64,000 nt of DNA from Apiotrichum sp. Y4204 (Eukaryota > Basidiomycota > Tremellomycetes > Trichosporonales > Trichosporonaceae), in the NCBI GenBank assembly GCA_025531455.1, contig JAMYHL010000028.1, positions 310,001-374,000 of the forward strand, in the 5' to 3' direction. The notes beneath the pieces were generated by a model. The model saw only the letters and a program-made list of their open reading frames with translations. It did not search any database and was not told the DNA's origin. How positions within the stretch are numbered: position 1 is the stretch's first letter; each line of letters starts with the position of its first letter. Positions 43,721 through 54,658 of the stretch are shown here, in pieces. Made by a program: the position numbers and the translations under genes.

Positions 43721-44933
43721 ACCTCCCGATGCGTCACCTCCCAGGGTGGTTGAGTTAGTTCTGTAGTATAGTCATGGTATTATGTCGGCGAACGTTGTGC
43801 GGTTTGCATGGTATGAGCAAGTCAGTGAGGGTGATTAGTGGGACTGGAGCTGTGAGCCCACCATTTCCGCTTGGCCTCTTTCACGTAAAGCCCGGAAGGC
43901 CAGAAAAGTACCACCTGTGCCTGTGCCGATGGGAAAACGCGAGTGTGTGGCAGGGGGGAGGAGCCAGTTGATAGCAAACAGCTTGGTGGAGAATACCGGG
44001 ATGAGCTTTGAGCGATGAACAGAACGTCGGGTCAAGAACACGAAGGTATGCAACAGCCCCAGTGTCCAGAGTACCAGAGTGCCAGGATCTCAAAGCTGTA
44101 TGCATACTGTATGTGGCTGGTGTGTATGTCCTGAGTACATCTACGCCCAGAGTGTGGTCTTTGTGGACAATCCGCCCTTTGTAGCTTGGTGTCATCATGT
44201 CAACGCAAGAGCCTACGTACATTCCACACCTCCAGTTCCTATCTAGTTCCTACCCCGGATATCCGCCCTTTCAGCTCGTCCAGGCATGACTCCGAGAAAA
44301 TGCATGATGCATGATGCATATTTCCATGATTCTATGATCTATTTCCATGATCTATGCATTCCATGACCTCCCCGCTAGGACGCGGAATGTATAAACGTAG
44401 AAACGTAGAAAAGTGCCCTATCTCGTCGAGGGGCGCGAGTGCCGCGGCACTCGCGACGTCCCTACAGTAAAGGTAGTAGCTGGTGGCGTGGGCTGCGCGT
44501 CATTGGTCGCCATTGTTGCCATTGGGGTCATTGACGCCGTCGTCAGCAGCATGCGAGCATATATAGTCATCATCATGGCCATCATGGGCCATGGGGTCAT
44601 CATCGCCCATGCAGCCATGGGGGTCATCATGATGCGCGACTGCGGCTGCGCCATCCCATGATGCCTTTGCCACCGGGTATGGTACAGACATACATAGTGT
44701 ACATTCACCCTGCCATAGCGACTAACCACTTGCAAAACTAGTGGCCCGGAGCAAGTGACGACCTAGCGACTAGCTCGTGGGCTATCGTGAGCCACCGCAT
44801 GTGTAGACTTCCATGCTGGCTGTGAGGGTGGGCATGTAATACAATGGCAGGGAGGTATCGAGAGTCGTGCGGTCGTAAATCCTGCCCCCGTCCAGCGGGT
44901 GCACGAGAGCGAGACATTATTCGTGGATGCCGT
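43721..44933. other. Spacer with palindrome and ATG/CAT-rich repeats
   Basis: Holds catgatgcat-type repeats near 44300-44360, a 22-bp perfect palindrome at 44434-44455 and gtcatcat/ccatgg-rich sequence at 44500-44640. An open frame across the last part is hydrophobic only because of the repeat. No gene supported. Confidence 0.5.
44434..44455. repeat. 22-bp perfect palindrome
   Basis: Half-site CGCGAGTGCCG is followed directly by its reverse complement, with no loop bases. It is GC-rich and lies in an AT-richer spacer. Confidence 0.95.
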
Positions 44934-45171
44934 TCATGCCGAAGCGCAGATCTCCTCGCTCTCGACAAGCATGCCTATCATCAGCCCATCTTTCTTTTTA
45001 TTTTGTTCACGCACGGTCCAGATGCTCGGCACTGATAATCTTCTTGACGGTGCCCTCGCGCGCAATGCCGTGCGGGTAGACGCCGAAAAAGCACTGCACA
45101 ATGTGCTTTAGCGCCTTGGGCGAGAGCTGCGGCGGTGGCGGCGGAGGCGAGTCGGGGATGGTGATTGACAT
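44934..45171 (-). CDS. Small hypothetical protein, 2 exons
   Basis: Predicted 65-residue protein. Exon 1 is 45015-45171 and exon 2 44934-44974, with a 40-nt intron (gtgcgt to gctgatgatag); the join gives E-H-L-D-R-M-L-V-E-S-E-E-I-C-A-S-A. Unspliced, the frame stops one codon after the donor, giving 54 residues. The protein starts M-S-I-T-I-P-D-S-P-P-P-P-P-P and continues with a likely helical stretch, L-S-P-K-A-L-K-H-I-V-Q-C-F-F-G-V-Y. A TATA element on the minus strand at 45382-45388, about 210 nt upstream, supports a real promoter. Not recognised; could still be chance. Confidence 0.45.
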
Positions 45172-47554
45172 CGGGGGCGGGAGGGTGGATAGCAGGAAAG
45201 GGGGACTAGACGCCGGGTCTTGCTGCGTCGAGAAGCTCGTCTTGCGTGCGTGTGGCCTGGGCGCGAGGTCAGGCCCGGGGATCGATAAGGTTGGACGAGG
45301 AATGCGGTGGTGCTGATGCACAAGTGGGTGGTGAGCAACTGGGTCCGAGGTCCGGGGGAAGGGGGGACATTCAGGTGGCCTGTTTATAACTGTTACGACT
45401 CCCAGAGGGGATCCAGAAGGGGGAGGGAGAGTGGGAGGGGATGCTCTGGAGCTCTGGAGCTCTACTCTGGAGCATGCCGCCATGTAATACATTGCAATTC
45501 CCGTTGTTGCTCGATGTGGTTAAGCGGATGACTTGTGCTGGCTAGCACACAATAGGCAGGCAATCTGTGCCCCCCTCTTCCCAGGCAGTGGCACAGTGTA
45601 AAGTGCAAGGTTCAAGGTTCATGGCTCAATCGGCGGCGCAATGCACTCAATAAGCCCCGGCAAACCCTCAATGCACTGGTATCACTGCTCGATGCAGCAT
45701 CCGGGCTTGCTGGATGCTGGTGACAACCGCACACTGCCAGCCGGCAGTCCGGCAGGCCGGTAGTCTCGGGTCTCGGACAGGCGTCGGGCGTCAGGCCTCG
45801 CATCCCATGACGCGCGACGACGCCAGCGGCCAGCGGGCCAGCGACAGCACGGCGGGGCATCTGCATCACTGGCGGGTCATCGCTCTTCGTTGGCTGTTCG
45901 TCGCTCCCCCGTCGTCGCTCCGCATCATGGAGGGTGTGCATGATGATCAAGTAGGCTAGTATGACGCCCAGGAAGAAAAGGAGACGGAAACAAGTAACAG
46001 AAGCCCCTCAAATCCACAGAAAGGAGACGAGACAGTCACGCACGTCCGGGACAGGTGATACGGGGGCCGCGGCGCTGTGCGGCGTCGTGCGGCGTGCTTC
46101 TGCGCTTTCTGTCCCTACGAGCCCGCCCTGGCCTGATTCTGATCATGGATCGTGCCAAGAGTCAGAGCCGCACGCGACATGGAGTGCACATGAACAGTAC
46201 TAGTGTACAGGACAAGATACAGACGTCGCACGCCCAGACCCAGCATTCCAGAGGCACAAAACTCTCCACCGTGGTGGACGCCCTGCTGACGAGAAAAGGG
46301 GTCGGCAGCTTGCGCCTGTATGGCCTCTATGCTGTCATCTTGCCATTTGACCATCTTGATATAGACCCTCTTGACCATCTTGGCCACCTTTGGCATCTGG
46401 TCTTTCTGGCCCCTGCGCGGAAATTGTCCGAGTACGGCAGGCGCGGTATCCCACATCTAGCATTCGTAACAAAGGCTCTGGATCTCTGGACGGCATGGAC
46501 GGCATGCATGGTCGAAAGAAGCAGAATGTTACATCTTAAATGACACCGGACCGTGCTTGTAATATGTAGTGCCCATGTGGCCGCCCTTCTCCTGATCTAG
46601 CATCTCGCCTCGAAGCCTTTATTCTGTATTTCTATTAATTCTGCTGCCCACTGTTCCACCCACTCTGACTCCTGCCACTCCTGCCGCTGCCGCTCTGCCG
46701 CTCCTGCCGTGTCGCTCCTGTTTTCTCCGGGCGTGTCTGTGCCTCGTCTCCCGCGTTCCCGGACTGTCTCTCCACCCGATTGGGACCGAGTGCCGCGTCC
46801 CGAGAGCGCCGTTTCCGGGTCGTCTCTAGCCGCTTTCGGACGCGCTGACACCGGGACAAGACAATGGATACGGATATGGATATGGGAGCAAGCGCACGAG
46901 GGGCTTAAGATTACCCTTAGCCTTGCACCTCCCTTGTCGGTTGTGGAAGGCGGGAGGGCCGAGATTTTCAGAAGAAATACAGAGATCCAGAACCAAACAA
47001 ATACGAGTACAGTATCACGAGTAACACGAGTACAGCATACTGTACGCATCGTCCTGCGTCATGTACAGCTGAAAATGCCAGCTGGGGAAAGTGCCATAAT
47101 AGAGCATATATGCATGGAGGAGATGGGTCATGTCGTACGTATAATAGGATAACACAGGGATTTGGAGAAACTGGACGAAACGACTATGGGCAATACAGGA
47201 TGTGGGTCGGGGCTCGGTCTATCCCATTTCTGGGCCGTGGGTCGGAGTGCGCACTCTTATGTGCGACAGGAGGGAGGGGGGCAGTGCAATGCGCATAACT
47301 GCAGGAAGCGAGGCAGAGCGGGTGATTTGATGCTCTTGTCGTGGGTTGTTTCACAGTGAGGTCGTGGAGTGTTGTGTGGCACCCGACGACGAAGAAACAA
47401 CACAGCCGAAAGCACACAAACACAAACACAAACACAAACACAAACACAAACACACATACATATACACACACGACGCGGATCACTCCTTCTTTTCTACCCG
47501 CCACCAGGCACGCCCTGTCGTCGGCGTCAGCGCCAGCAGGGATATCACTCTGTG
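45172..47554. other. Spacer without supported gene
   Basis: Mixed-composition DNA with a C/T-rich stretch at about 46650-46770 and a CAAACA/CA microsatellite at 47412-47470. Open frames are short and unrelated to known families. A possible alternative last exon of the regulator-like gene would lie at 47184-47510. Confidence 0.45.
47412..47470 (+). repeat. CAAACA/CA microsatellite
   Basis: About eight units of acaaac followed by cacacatacatatacacacac. On the minus strand it would encode alternating Val-Phe if translated. Confidence 0.9.
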
Positions 47555-47950
47555 TCACTTACAGTCCAGGGAAGGGATTTCGAACGGCTCGAAGTCCTCG
47601 TCGGTCTCGATGTCAGTGTCGGACCCGGCATTAGCGGTATTGGCGGCGGCGAGAGTGGGGTCGATGTGGGCTGTGTGGACGGGATATGTGGCTGTCGGAG
47701 CTGGCCCGACGGGGTTGGGCGCGGGGTATGCCGCGGGGGCGGGTGCCGTGTAGGTCGCGGGGTTCGATGCAGTGTAGGAGGCGGAGTTGGGTGCAGTGTA
47801 GGGCATGCTGGCGGGAACGACGTGCGGCGCAGCGTAGCTAGTACCGGCGGTGGCGGGCGGGAAGGCCGGCGCGGTGATCGCGTGTCCATTCCCGAAGTTG
47901 GAGTTGCTAAAGGTGTTTGCGAGAGCTGGGCCAGCGGAGCCAGAGGAGCC

Positions 47951-48008
<58 letters not shown>

Positions 48009-48685
48009 ACAGCGAGCTGGTTTCGGGTTTCGGACTGGGCCTGTTCCACTTTGACGCGCGACGCGGAGGGCTGCGACTTGCCCTGCGACCTGACCCTCTT
48101 CTTGGTCTTTGTCTTTGTCTTTGGGCGACGGCCGCGGGCGGAGTTGGACGGCTGGCGGGGCTGCTCGGCTTGCTGGGGCGGCTGGGGCTGCTCGGCGCGC
48201 CACTGGGACATTTCGGCTAACACCTGTTCGGGGCTGACGTTGCCGTGGATTGCGCGCTGCTCGTCGGTGAGCTGGGTGGACTGGTTGGGGATGGGCTGAG
48301 AGGCTTGAGAGGCAGAGGCCTGGGAGGGCTGCGGGTCGTGGGGGATAGAGGCCTGGGAGGGCTGCGGGTCGTTGGGGATAGAGGTGTGGACTTCAACTTG
48401 GGAGGTCTGCGAGTGATGAGCGTTATTTGAGTTGTTGGTGTTGTTGGAGTTGATGGGGTCGATGGGGTTTTGCCAGACCGCGGAGGTGGTGTTGTCGCTC
48501 ATCTCAACGTCGCCCGCACCGTGATCGAAGCTGGGCAGTGTCGAGAGATCAACCGGCGGGACATCGAGCGGCATAAAGTCGTCGGGGGCGAAGGCGTGCC
48601 CTGGCGCATTCGACATCTGGAGGATTTGATCCAGCATAAAGTCGTAGTCAATGTCGCTCGGTGGGAGTGTCGACATTGTGGACAT
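47555..48685 (-). CDS. Disordered Gln/Ser/Asn/Pro-rich regulator-like protein
   Basis: Single-exon frame of 376 residues from the ATG at 48685 (M-S-T-M-S-T-L-P-P-S-D-I-D-Y-D-F). The upstream ATG at 48835 is in frame but lies in C/T-rich leader-like sequence. Acidic and aromatic N-terminus, then Asn/Ser runs and two S-I-P-(N/H)-D-P-Q-P-S-Q-A-S repeats. A basic patch with an AT-hook-like core, A-R-G-R-R-P-K-T-K-T-K-T-K-K-R, follows. Next is a (V-A-G)7 run from a 9-bp minisatellite, repeated Y-T-A-P units and an acidic end (D-T-D-I-E-T-D-E-D-F-E-P-F). This pattern suits a transcriptional co-regulator with activation domains, but no defined DNA-binding domain is visible. A perfect donor overlaps the stop (see findings), so the 3' end may vary. 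Confidence 0.6.
47951..48013 (-). repeat. 9-bp coding minisatellite (V-A-G)n
   Basis: Seven units of ggcgacacc (last one ggcgacagc) in perfect register with the codons of the regulator-like gene, so copy-number changes keep the frame. Confidence 0.95.
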
Positions 48686-49444
48686 CTTGGAGGTGAGGGT
48701 CAGGATAGAGGGATCAAGATTGGGATCGGGGGGAGAATTGGGGAGAGATGAGCATGGATCCATGAATGAGCCCCGAGATGATATACGTCGGGCTCGGAGT
48801 CGGTGGTTCATGTCGTTTGCCTCGGCGGTGGACATTTCTCGCACCCGCCTTCACACTCCTCTCACATCCTCGCTCCCAATCGCCCATCCCCGCTCTCGCA
48901 TCCACATCCGATGTTTCAGTTTGCTCGCACCCAACTCTCGGACTGATGGCGAGAAGAAAGCGCGCCTCGCACCCAACTTTTGCTGATGGCACTGATGGGA
49001 GTGATGACACTGATGGCAGGAAGCAGGGCATACCCAACTGGTGACACTGATGGCACGAGGCAGCGGTGCGGACAGTGATGGTTGATTGATTGATTGATGA
49101 AGGCAGATGCGATTCGTAATTATTCTTTCGGTGCCGATTCTTACCCCGCCTTGCGCCGAGCGCTGCACACATGGCCCGCACCGGAGGAACGGACAGTCGC
49201 TGTGCTTGGTGAATTGTAGTTAGAAAGCATTCAGTACACAGAACACACGAACTGAAACATACGCGGAACATTCGATAAGATACGTCACCTTATCAATGTT
49301 GATCGCCCGACCACGTCGGGATCCAAACATCCCACCCCGTCAGTCCCAACAGATCAGTCCTAGTGGATCCATAATGCATACCCTCTCAACTAGACATTAA
49401 CCTCGATCGACATCGCGCTCTCCTGTCCTCTCCTCACGGCCAGC
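48686..49444. other. Spacer with tgatggcac repeats
   Basis: Upstream of the regulator-like gene and downstream of the F-BAR gene. Contains tgatggcac/tgatgggag units at about 48980-49060 and tgattgat at 49083-49100. No gene supported. Confidence 0.45.
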
Positions 49445-52400
49445 CTAGAACAGAGTGACACTGATTGTTAGTATATTGTAGAGTGCTCGGCACCAGTACT
49501 CACAAGTTGGACGGGAAGTCGACGCGTCCCGGGGAACGGCGCGCCTCATCGAGCAACTCGCCCGACCACCAGCCGTCCTCGGGCGTGGCTGTGACGGCGA
49601 TAATGTCGCCGGCCTGGAAGTCGAACTCTGCCGGGCTCTGCGCCTCGTAGTCGTACAGCGCCTTGACGTAGAAAAGCACCGGCGCGCCACCCGGCGCCCA
49701 GTCGGTCGGACCCGCGGCCTCGGGCTGAGCATTCGACATTGTCGGGTGTGGCGACGGTGTCCGGTGCTGCGTGGGGGCAGCAAAAGCGGCAGGAGAAGTA
49801 GATCGGTACGGGTCGTTGTGGCTGTGGTGCGACTGAGGCTCCGACTCGCGCCGGAATCCGTTGCCATTTTGGTTGTAGTACTGCTGCTGCTGCAGTTGTG
49901 CAGCGCTCTGCGGAGGCTGGTGCTGGTAGTTGGGACCATAGCCAGGAGTTCCCTGCTGTCCATACGCTCCATACTGTCCAGGCTGCTGCTGCGGGTAGCC
50001 AGGGTGCTGCGGTTGCTGCTGTTGGGGAGGCTGGTATGGGGTTTGCTCAGGTAGCGGCGCTTCGTGGGGCTGGTAGCGGGAATCGTACGAGTGACGGCCC
50101 GCCTGCGAGTCGATCGAAGGGTGGCGTGAGCTCGTGTCATACGACTGCTGGCGCTGTGTGTCGTATGAGCGCTGGCGAGATTGCGCATCATAACTCGACG
50201 GGTGTCCGGGGAATGCCTGCTGCTGTTGCTGCTGCGGGTAGCCGCTGGCGTATTGTGTCGGGGGTGACTGGGTAGGCTGGGGATGCTGCTGGTACGGCGA
50301 CGACACGCGGGGGTCAGACATGCGAGGGTCCGGGAACGCCGCGGGCTGCTGCTGGGGTACAGCTGCGGGCGCAGGGGTCGTCTGCTGGCGCTGCTGCTCC
50401 TGCTGGTACTGCCGGCGGTACGCCTCCGCCATCGAGTCGTGGGCAACGCCACCGTGCTGGTCGAGGCTGATACCAATGTTCTGCGGAACTGGACCACCTG
50501 AGGGATTGGAGGAGGATGCCGCGGTGGGAGGAGCGGGGGACGGGCTGCGCGCACTACCTCCAGCGCCGACACCCACATAGCCTTGGCGGGGGCTCACGGG
50601 CGCCTGAGTCTTTTCGTTGATAGAGTTGGCACGTGAACGGTTAGAGTACACCGACGACGGGCGTGAGCGGGCGCGCTCGCCAGGGAAGGCCTGCCCATAT
50701 TGGGGAACCACCGTGTCGGCAATGTGGCCGCTACCCTGCGAAGGGGGCTGCATCATCGCTGGCGAAGGGGCGCGGGGGCCAGTGCTGCCCGCAGGAGACG
50801 TTGGACGCGAGCCGACAACCGAGTCTGCGATGGCCGAGTAGTTTACGCTGTTGCGGTTCGTGCTGCCGCGGCGCTCAAAGTCTTGCATCGACCTTGCGAG
50901 TGCGGCTGCCGTGTGCCCTGGCGCAGGAGGCACGAGGGAAGAGTCACCAGAGGCGCGCGTCTGGTGGCCAGAACCCTGGTAGCTCGTTCCCGAAGCGCGA
51001 TTGTTGCTGGGCGACGGCGAGGGAGCACGCGCCACGCTGGAGCTCCCGATAGGCGCATTGTTGTTGCTCCGGATGGAGCCACTGGCAGAGTAGAGCGAGT
51101 CCGCCTGGCGCACCGACTGCTGGCGGCGGACACTGTCAGGTCCGGGAGGGTCGCGACGTAGGTTGGCGAGGGCACGGGCAACCGGGTCCATCTCGTCGGC
51201 GACATCACGCGCACTGGGGCTGGGCGGGCCCTGGGCAGGGCCAGATGCCTGGCCGCCCGGCGGGGCCATGTCGCCAAGGGTGGTTGCAAAGTTCTCTCCC
51301 AGTCCGGGAAGCGCAATGCCGCCAAAGGGTGGCTTGGATGACGCGGCGCTCGTGGGTACGTCCGACGGCTCATCGCGGAGTGTGAGGCGCTGCACATCAT
51401 CCGCCAATGGCTCTTTGGGAGCAGGGGGAGGCGGGGAAGGTGATTTTGCTGCGGGAGGAGGGGCAGGCTCGTCGTGCGGAGGGGGCGGCGGCGGGATCGC
51501 TGCCGGCTGCTCAGCAGCCATGCCATCCACCTCAGCCTGGGTGACAATGTGCCGCGTCGGGGCGACCATGGGCGGCTTGTTCGACAGGCGACGGAAATTT
51601 GCAGGGTGGAAGGTGGCCGGGTGTGTGCTGTCGTCCTCACCGGCGGCATAGTTGACAAACGCGGGCGAGTCGGGAATACTGTTGCCGGTGCCCCAGTTGC
51701 GCGCAAAGTTGGCCATGTCGTTGGCAGGCTCAAAGGTCTCGAGCTTCTCGCGGATACGCTCGCACGACTGGTCATCCTCGACACAGACCTGCGAAACGGC
51801 GTTGGCGTACGACCAGACAAGGTCCTTGGTGAGGACCAGGCGGTCCTCCTCAATGTCCTGCGCGTGCTGTTGTCAGCGGCGGTCACGGACGGGTCATCAT
51901 GAAACTGGACCCATCGGCTCACTCACATCGAGGAACGTCCGCCACTCGTTCTCCCACTTTTGGTTTGTCGACTCGTACGTGTCGAGGAAGCCGCGGAGGT
52001 CGGCCTCGTCGTTCTTCATGTTGACACGGACTTTTTCAATCTTGTTCTGGTACTTTTCCACACCGTTGCCCTGGTGGAGCCGAGCCTCGGCGGTGTACTC
52101 ATTAAGCTTGAGGCAGTTGTTTTTGTACCGGTCCCGACTCTGCGGAGTTAGCGCTCGGAGACATTTCGCGTGTTCCAGCAAAATATGCGATTCACCTTCT
52201 CGATGTGATGTGACCCTCCTGGAGCGTCTTCTTCACAAACGACTTGTCGACGCTGGCCTGGAGACCCTTCTTGAGGGTGGCGAGGCGGTTGGCAAACTCG
52301 CCGGTTGGCTGCTCAATGGTCGACTGGATATCGGCACCGAGCTGGAGGTGGTAGGATGCCTGAGCCGCAGTTTCGACCTGGATCGCTTGCAGTGCCTCCT

Positions 52401-52783
52401 TCAGTTCACCGACCTCTTCCCTGCCGAGCGACATGTTTGCAAGCCTGGCCAAGCGCCGCGCATAGTCCTCCTCGATGGCGGCACTGCGGAGTTAGCAGAG
52501 TCCGAGCCGCGCTGGGGCCACGCCAAGCCTAGGAGGTCTCCACTTACCGTTCCTTCCAGAAGTGCTTGAGCTCGTTAATGGTGACTGCGGCGCCGGCGAG
52601 ACGGGTTGTGACCGTCTCGTAGCCGCGGTTGCCCTGCCCCCAGAAGGCATTGCAAAAGTCGAGCGCGGGGTCGTACTTTATCTCCTGGCTCTCCTCGCCG
52701 TTGGGATTGGCGTGCTCGTACGGCGCGGCGGAGGCATGGTACTCGGATGGGGAGAATTCCGATGCGCCTGCTGCTTCGGCCAT
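49445..52783 (-). CDS. F-BAR and SH3 protein, Cdc15/Imp2/Hof1-like
   Basis: Membrane-binding scaffold of the cytokinetic ring. The start at 52783 (M-A-E-A-A-G-A-S-E-F) leads into an FCH/F-BAR domain: DFCNAFWGQGNRGYETVTTR, INELKHFWKERAAIEEDYARRL, and a coiled stretch through Y-K-N-N-C-L-K-L-N-E-Y and K-W-E-N-E-W. A Pro/Ser/Gln-rich disordered middle of roughly 600 residues follows, with many possible phosphosites. The C-terminal SH3 has V-K-A-L-Y-D-Y-E-A, D-F-Q-A-G-D-I-I, D-G-W-W-S-G-E-L and F-P-S-N-F-V-T-L-F. The last intron splits the SH3 end; the final exon is only 16 nt (49445-49460). Introns lie near 52145-52200 and 51870-51930. SH3 at the end and F-BAR at the start match Cdc15/Imp2; which of them it is cannot be decided. 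Confidence 0.88.
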
Positions 52784-54658
52784 TCTTGACCACGACGCGG
52801 ACTGCGAGGCGGGAAAAGGTGGGGATTAGTAGGGCGGGTGACTGTGAAGACAAGCGGAGAGAATATATGTGGATGTGGGAGTGGATGTGAAGCGCGACGC
52901 GTGAATTGCTCGGTGGCGCGACGGGCAGGGGGCAACAAGAAGAGGCGCTCCAAGTTGGGATAAGGGGTGGGGGGGATGAGAGATTTGTTGTGATGTCCTT
53001 GTTACTCGGGACTGCGGCTGTTGTGTATAATGCTGCAGCAGGGAGAGGGAAGGCGACGCGGAGTGGTTAGGCAGGCGATGGACTAGTTGTATGGTTACGC
53101 CTACGCGACGCTAGCCGGCGAATGCGATGGGGTTGAGATGGTGATGTTTAATGTTGTGTGATAGTAGTAATAGTAGTGCTGATGGTAGTGATCGTGATGA
53201 TAAGAGTGATGATGGTGGTGGTGATGCTGATGCTGCTGATGATGAACAGCCAGAGGAATGTGGTATGGAAAAGCACGAGATGTGGATGGAAGGAGGAGAG
53301 TAGTAGGGATGGAGAGGAGGAGCAAGGCGATGCGGATTGCAGTGAACTGCGGAGGAAGGAGGGGAAGGAGGAAGACAATGACGATGGATGATGATGATAC
53401 ACAGAGCCAGGCGCAGAGCAGCAGAGCGACAGCCAGCCAGCCCAGGCGCGCGGAGGGGGAAAGGCACACAGGAGACAGGGAAGAAAAACGGCGGAGAACT
53501 ACCAGGTGCCAGGGAAGGCAAGGCACGCTCTCACTCTTTGCTACATGGATCCGCGGCGCTACTACAAGCAATGCGACATGACACGACGCGAGGAAAAAGC
53601 GCTACGAGCGAACAGACCACACACATGCACACACCAGGGAGAGGGGGTACAGTGCAGTGAAAGTGACTCTTCGATCCTCGACTGATGCTGTACGCTGTAC
53701 GCTGTCCAGCCAGTCCCCTTCTTCCTCGGAACACTAGTAGTGCAGGCATCGCCTTGGAACGCGCACTTGCAGTGCACTCTCCGACCCCGCCTTCCCTTCT
53801 TTCTCTCTCCGGCCCGCTTGTTTAGATTACAGCATCATACAGCACAACCTGTGCGCACAGCGCACAACACGCCACACGTTCCGGCATGTTTAGATTATTG
53901 GCTACAGAGTTCAACCCAGTGCCCACACTGAACAGCACATGGTGCGCCATGCTGTGGTGCGGTGGTGCAGTGCGCGGGAATGGCACAATGCATGCAACAC
54001 TCTGAGCACTGCCTGTATGGACCGTCTCTCTAGCGCTCTCTCCCCTCTCCCTTCCTTCCCTCCTTTCCTCCTCCCCTCCTTGTGTTTCTCACACCAGAAG
54101 GATCGACTGGATCGACTGGCGTCCATCCAAAACAACACGTCCCCCTTCCCCCTTTTCCAGACAATCGGCCAGACTCTCTCCCTCAGGAACAGGCACTGCC
54201 GCACACACCCCCCAGTCTTGATAACACTTGTTGCTTTTTACATTACACGTCATTACATCCTATCAAACTGTTACATAACATACTCTTCTTTGGGGGCCCC
54301 GCACCCCCAAGATCCGGTTGCGTCAACTGGGGCAGTAACCGTCGCGTCCACTGTCTCTCTTCTCTTCTTCGGGCTCGGAACTCCGACGCCGAAGACTGAG
54401 GAATTGTGGATTTGCGGAATGCTGTTGGCTGGCCCGCGTCGGTGTCAGGCGGTCAGGCTGCGTCACTGTCTCGGTTACAAACAGCGCCGCTTCGCAGCCT
54501 CGCAACAGGGCCTCACGCCTCGCGCAGCTCGCCATTCTCGCAAGCAGCAAACGTTCAGCCGAAGATAACCAGAGATATCCCATGGGGACTGCAGACTACA
54601 TATCAAGCCGAGCAGCGCTGCCTTTCTCTTCGCCACTTGTCTCTCCATTCCGGACGCC
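52784..54658. promoter_or_regulatory. Divergent promoter region, F-BAR / BioDA
   Basis: 1.9 kb between divergent starts. Contains gtgatgatg-type repeats at about 53158-53250 and a C/T-rich tract at about 54020-54090 on the BioDA sense strand. Open frames are low-complexity and I see no gene. Confidence 0.5.

Noticed and set aside
44413..44661. Hydrophobic 82-codon plus-strand frame
   Set aside because: Its Ile/Met/Val/His composition comes from gtcatcat and ccatgg repeats; no promoter or conserved motif.
48686..48835. Upstream in-frame ATG of the regulator-like gene (48835)
   Set aside because: The sequence between 48835 and 48685 is C/T-rich leader-like and less protein-like. The downstream M-S-T-M-S-T start fits better, though the longer form cannot be excluded.
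53939..54568. 209-codon plus-strand frame upstream of BioDA
   Set aside because: Crosses a C/T-rich promoter tract, with no motif and inconsistent codon bias.
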